From positions 62,001 to 126,000 of the forward strand of contig CALXSA010000001.1 in NCBI GenBank assembly GCA_944390995.1: DNA of 64,000 nucleotides, written 5' to 3'. This DNA comes from an uncultured Clostridia bacterium (GTDB lineage: Bacteria > Bacillota_A > Clostridia > TANB77 > CAG-508). The position numbers and the translations under genes were made by a program. Each line of letters begins with the position of its first letter. Position 1 is the first letter of the stretch. The notes under the pieces were generated by a model that was not told where the DNA came from, made no database searches, and was given only the letters and a program-made list of their open reading frames with translations. Below are positions 61,751 through 64,000 of the stretch, piece after piece.

Positions 61751-62647
61751 CTATTTTAAATTTCTAATAGCCTCAATTCTGTCATCAATAGATGGGTGAG
61801 TAGAAAATAGACTTGTTTTTCTTTTTTTCTTGCCATCTGTTGCTTTAAATGGGCTTACAATATACATGTGAGCGGTTGAATTGTTTGCTGTTCTCAATTC
61901 ATTTGGGTCGGCATCTAATTTCTGCAAAGCTGAAATCATGCCATCAGGGTTTCTTGTAAGTTCCACAGCGCTAGCATCTGCTAGAAATTCTCTACGTCTC
62001 GACAATGCAAGTTGCATCAAACTTCCGAATATAGGAGCTAATATCAAACATATTAAGCCTATTACCATAAGAATAGGGTTTCCTTTTGAGTCATTATCTC
62101 TATCTCCAAAGCCCCAGAACAATGCTCTGCTAACCCAGTCTGTAAGAATTACAATAAAACCTACCATTACACTGACAACAGCTGAAAGTCTAATATCATA
62201 ATTTTTTATGTGTGATAATTCGTGAGCTACAACTCCTTCTAATTCGTAATAGTCCATTTTTTCTAACAAACCTGTTGTCACACAAATTACTGAATTTTGT
62301 GGGTTTCGACCTGTGGCGAAGGCATTAGGCTGTGGGTCATCTACAACATAAAGTCTAGGTCTATGTTCTAAACCAGATGCTACCATTAGTCCATCTAATA
62401 TATTATTCAATTTATCATATTCTTCTGGTGTTGCTTCATGTGCTTTATTTATTGACAACACAATTCGGTCACTATAGTAATATGACGCCCAAGATGTTGC
62501 AATTGAAAACACAACAGCAATTACAATTGAGACAGCGCCCAAATCAAAAGCCATACATACATAGTATACAATTAGTGTAATTACAACTAAGAAAATACAT
62601 ACAATTACACCAGTTTTTATTTTATTATTTCGTATATCATCATACAT
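61751..62647 (-). CDS. htpX: HtpX-like M48 membrane metallopeptidase
   Basis: The 298-aa product has two N-terminal helices, the zinc motif HELSH in GVVAHELSHIKNYD, two further helices, and the third ligand E in RREFLADASAVELTRNP. HTHPSIDDRIEAI, here FSTHPSIDDRIEAI, is the C-terminal family signature. It degrades misfolded membrane proteins and is typically paired with lemA, as here (52 bp apart). Confidence 0.95.
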   Translation of the reverse strand: MYDDIRNNKIKTGVIVCIFLVVITLIVYYVCMAFDLGAVSIVIAVVFSIATSWASYYYSDRIVLSINKAHEATPEEYDKLNNILDGLMVASGLEHRPRLYVVDDPQPNAFATGRNPQNSVICVTTGLLEKMDYYELEGVVAHELSHIKNYDIRLSAVVSVMVGFIVILTDWVSRALFWGFGDRDNDSKGNPILMVIGLICLILAPIFGSLMQLALSRRREFLADASAVELTRNPDGMISALQKLDADPNELRTANNSTAHMYIVSPFKATDGKKKRKTSLFSTHPSIDDRIEAIRNLK

Positions 62648-62698
62648 ATTAATATCATCCTTTTACTGATTCTACACATCGGTAAGTAAAACGAAGTT

Positions 62699-63253
62699 TT
62701 ACTTACCGAAATCTACTTTAACATTTTTTCTTGTTTCTTCATTATCTACTTCAAATAATTCTTCAGGTGTAAATTTAAACATTGAAGCGATTAAATTTGA
62801 AGGGAATACTTCTAGTTTAGTGTTGTATCTAGTTACAGTATCATTGTAGAATTGTCTTGAATAAGATATTTTGTTTTCTGTGTTTGTTAATTCTGTTTGT
62901 AGTTCTAAGAAGTTTTGATTAGCTTTTAAATCTGGATAATTCTCTGCAACTGCCATAATAGTCTTTAATGCTTCTGATAATTGATTATCTAGTTGAGACT
63001 TTTCGGCAACTGTTGTTGCATCTGACCATGAAGAACGCAAATCTGCTACTTTTGTTAATACTTCAGCTTCATGTGCCATGTATCCTTTTACAGTATCAAC
63101 CAAATTTGGAATTAAATCAAATCTTCTTTGTAATTGTACATCAATTTGAGCCCAAGCGTTTTTAACTCTAAGACGCATTGTTACAAGTGTGTTGTACATA
63201 ACGATAAGTGCTATCACTATAACAACTACTATAATAAGTACAATCCAGCCCAT
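62699..63253 (-). CDS. lemA: LemA family protein
   Basis: The 184-aa product has an N-terminal helix (WIVLIIVVVIVIALIVMYNTL) and the LemA helical bundle (VKNAWAQIDVQLQRRFDLIPNLVDTV, cited by its ends VKNAWAQI and RRFDLIPNLV, and YNTKLEVFPSN at the C-terminus). ATG 63253 is chosen because AGGAGG at 63262-63267 is 8 nt away; GTG 63259 is too close. It is an envelope protein of unresolved function, co-transcribed with htpX. Confidence 0.93.
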   Translation of the reverse strand: MGWIVLIIVVVIVIALIVMYNTLVTMRLRVKNAWAQIDVQLQRRFDLIPNLVDTVKGYMAHEAEVLTKVADLRSSWSDATTVAEKSQLDNQLSEALKTIMAVAENYPDLKANQNFLELQTELTNTENKISYSRQFYNDTVTRYNTKLEVFPSNLIASMFKFTPEELFEVDNEETRKNVKVDFGK

Positions 63254-63974
63254 AAACACTTCCTCCTTTATTAAAATTATATTACAATAATAACATATTC
63301 ATGTTTAAAATACAATATTTATGTGAAATATATGTGACTTTAATGTTACAAGATAATGATTTTATCATTTTAATGTACTCAAAAGCAATGTATATGTATA
63401 TTTGTTCAAATTTTTCGTACCTTACCCCTCGAAACCATCTAAGCACGAAATAAGTATAGCAAAAAGTGCTAGTACTAGCCATCAGCTGAACGAGAGCGAC
63501 AATAAAGTTACGTAGATTATGTGCTAGGTTTCTCGAAATCGCACTCGCCACTTCGTGGCTCGTTTGGTCGCTGCGCGGTACTTCAAAATGTCTCAAAATA
63601 TACATATACCTTGCTTTCTGTAATATATTTTTTATAAAACCATTAATTTGAAAGAAATAGCTTTCATAACTACGTGTGCCTTTGGAGCACCGAAACATAG
63701 TCATGGGGGTTATCCTGAAACACAATTTTTAAATAAATTTCAAAAAACTACTTGCCAAATGAATGCTGATAGTATAAAATAAACTTGCACTTAGAGCAAA
63801 ACAAAAGAGTACTAAGGTACTAAAAATAAAAGTGTATGAAGTTCTTTGAAACTAAAAAGATTAAATAAGCTTAGTACTTTTTAGTTTTGAAGTTAAGTGA
63901 GATGTTGCTTTTTAACACAAGAGTGCATAAAGAACAACAAAACCAAACCAAAAGAAAAAAGGAGAAAATGAGAA
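63254..63974. other. Intergenic region with structured repeats and a paired leader
   Basis: No convincing gene: the minus-strand open frame 63282-63725 has no family pattern or ribosome site. Palindromic blocks are present (GAGCGAC...GGTCGCT region at 63491-63575, and GTGCCTTTGGAGCAC near 63676). From 63808 on, AGTACTAAG and AAACTAAAAAG recur as complements CTTAGTACT and CTTTTTAGTTT about 60-75 bp later, forming a potential leader stem before the gene at 63975. Confidence 0.45.
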
Positions 63975-64000
63975 ATGAAAATAGCTGGAAGCCTTGAGGC
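63975..64000 (+). CDS. Start of a protein-coding gene truncated by the window edge
   Basis: An ATG at 63975 lies about 10 nt after AAAGGAG and opens MKIAGSLEA; ATG 63968 opens a frame that stops after eight codons. Only nine codons are visible, so nothing can be said about function. Confidence 0.4.

Noticed and set aside
63282..63725. 147-aa minus-strand open frame
   Set aside because: No ribosome site, no recognisable domain, and it runs through palindromic repeats.

Overview
The window is AT-rich DNA from an endospore-forming Clostridia-type Firmicute, probably an uncultured gut lineage. The evidence is low-GC codon use, strong AGGAGG-type ribosome binding sites, a radC-mreBCD-PBP2-minC cluster, SpoIIE, MecA, Spo0A-family regulators, CotF-like coat proteins, and a very large SdrD/DUF11-type surface-protein locus. 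The species cannot be fixed from this sequence. No rRNA, tRNA or CRISPR array was seen.

Region 1 (about 0.7-12.8 kb) is an accessory island between two perfect 667-bp direct repeats. Each repeat carries a two-gene module: a small sigma-70-like factor (truncated in the right copy) and a 59-residue helix-turn-helix protein. Between them lie a TcdE/phage-type holin, a GH25 muramidase, a large DUF1906 glycoside-hydrolase-like protein with peptidoglycan-binding repeats, a secreted protein, an SH3-like protein, an FGE/sulfatase-fold membrane protein and three proteins with a Spo0A-C-like DNA-binding domain. Two of these three have a phospho-receiver and one does not. There are no capsid, tail, terminase or integrase genes, so this is not a usable prophage. 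It resembles the regulatory and lysis part of clostridial toxin or bacteriocin loci. Three plus-strand genes share one promoter layout: two TTC-type boxes one helical turn apart, 24-25 bp upstream of TATAAT. This resembles a diverged version of the tandem Spo0A box. The sigma gene has its ribosome site locked in a 12-bp hairpin that overlaps the end of a leader reading frame.

Region 2 (13.5-30.5 kb) is housekeeping DNA: prfA, a ZIP-type metal transporter, a GT39-like membrane glycosyltransferase, pcrA, two small coat-like proteins, an M23 peptidase, mecA, a DUF4321 protein, radC, mreB, mreC, mreD, PBP2 and minC, then an opposite-strand operon of three short Asn-rich proteins. The ZIP gene (twice), the glycosyltransferase and radC are each broken by one extra C placed exactly before a glycine GGN codon. 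This looks systematic.

Region 3 (30.5-52.2 kb) holds two tandem operons, each encoding an 'A' protein (about 1660 aa) and a 'B' protein (about 1760-1840 aa). All four are single-pass surface proteins with DUF11-like and SdrD-B/Cna-B-like domains and no classical LPXTG motif. Both operons share a 22-nt upstream element and good sigma-A promoters.

Region 4 (52.5-64 kb) holds an AAA-ATPase/PD-(D/E)XK protein, spoIIE, a WG-repeat membrane protein, an unknown tail-anchored protein, acpS, tatD, and an htpX-lemA pair on the minus strand. A reading frame starts at the right edge. Several palindromic intergenic repeat families, with conserved cores and diverged arms that still pair, are scattered through regions 2-4.
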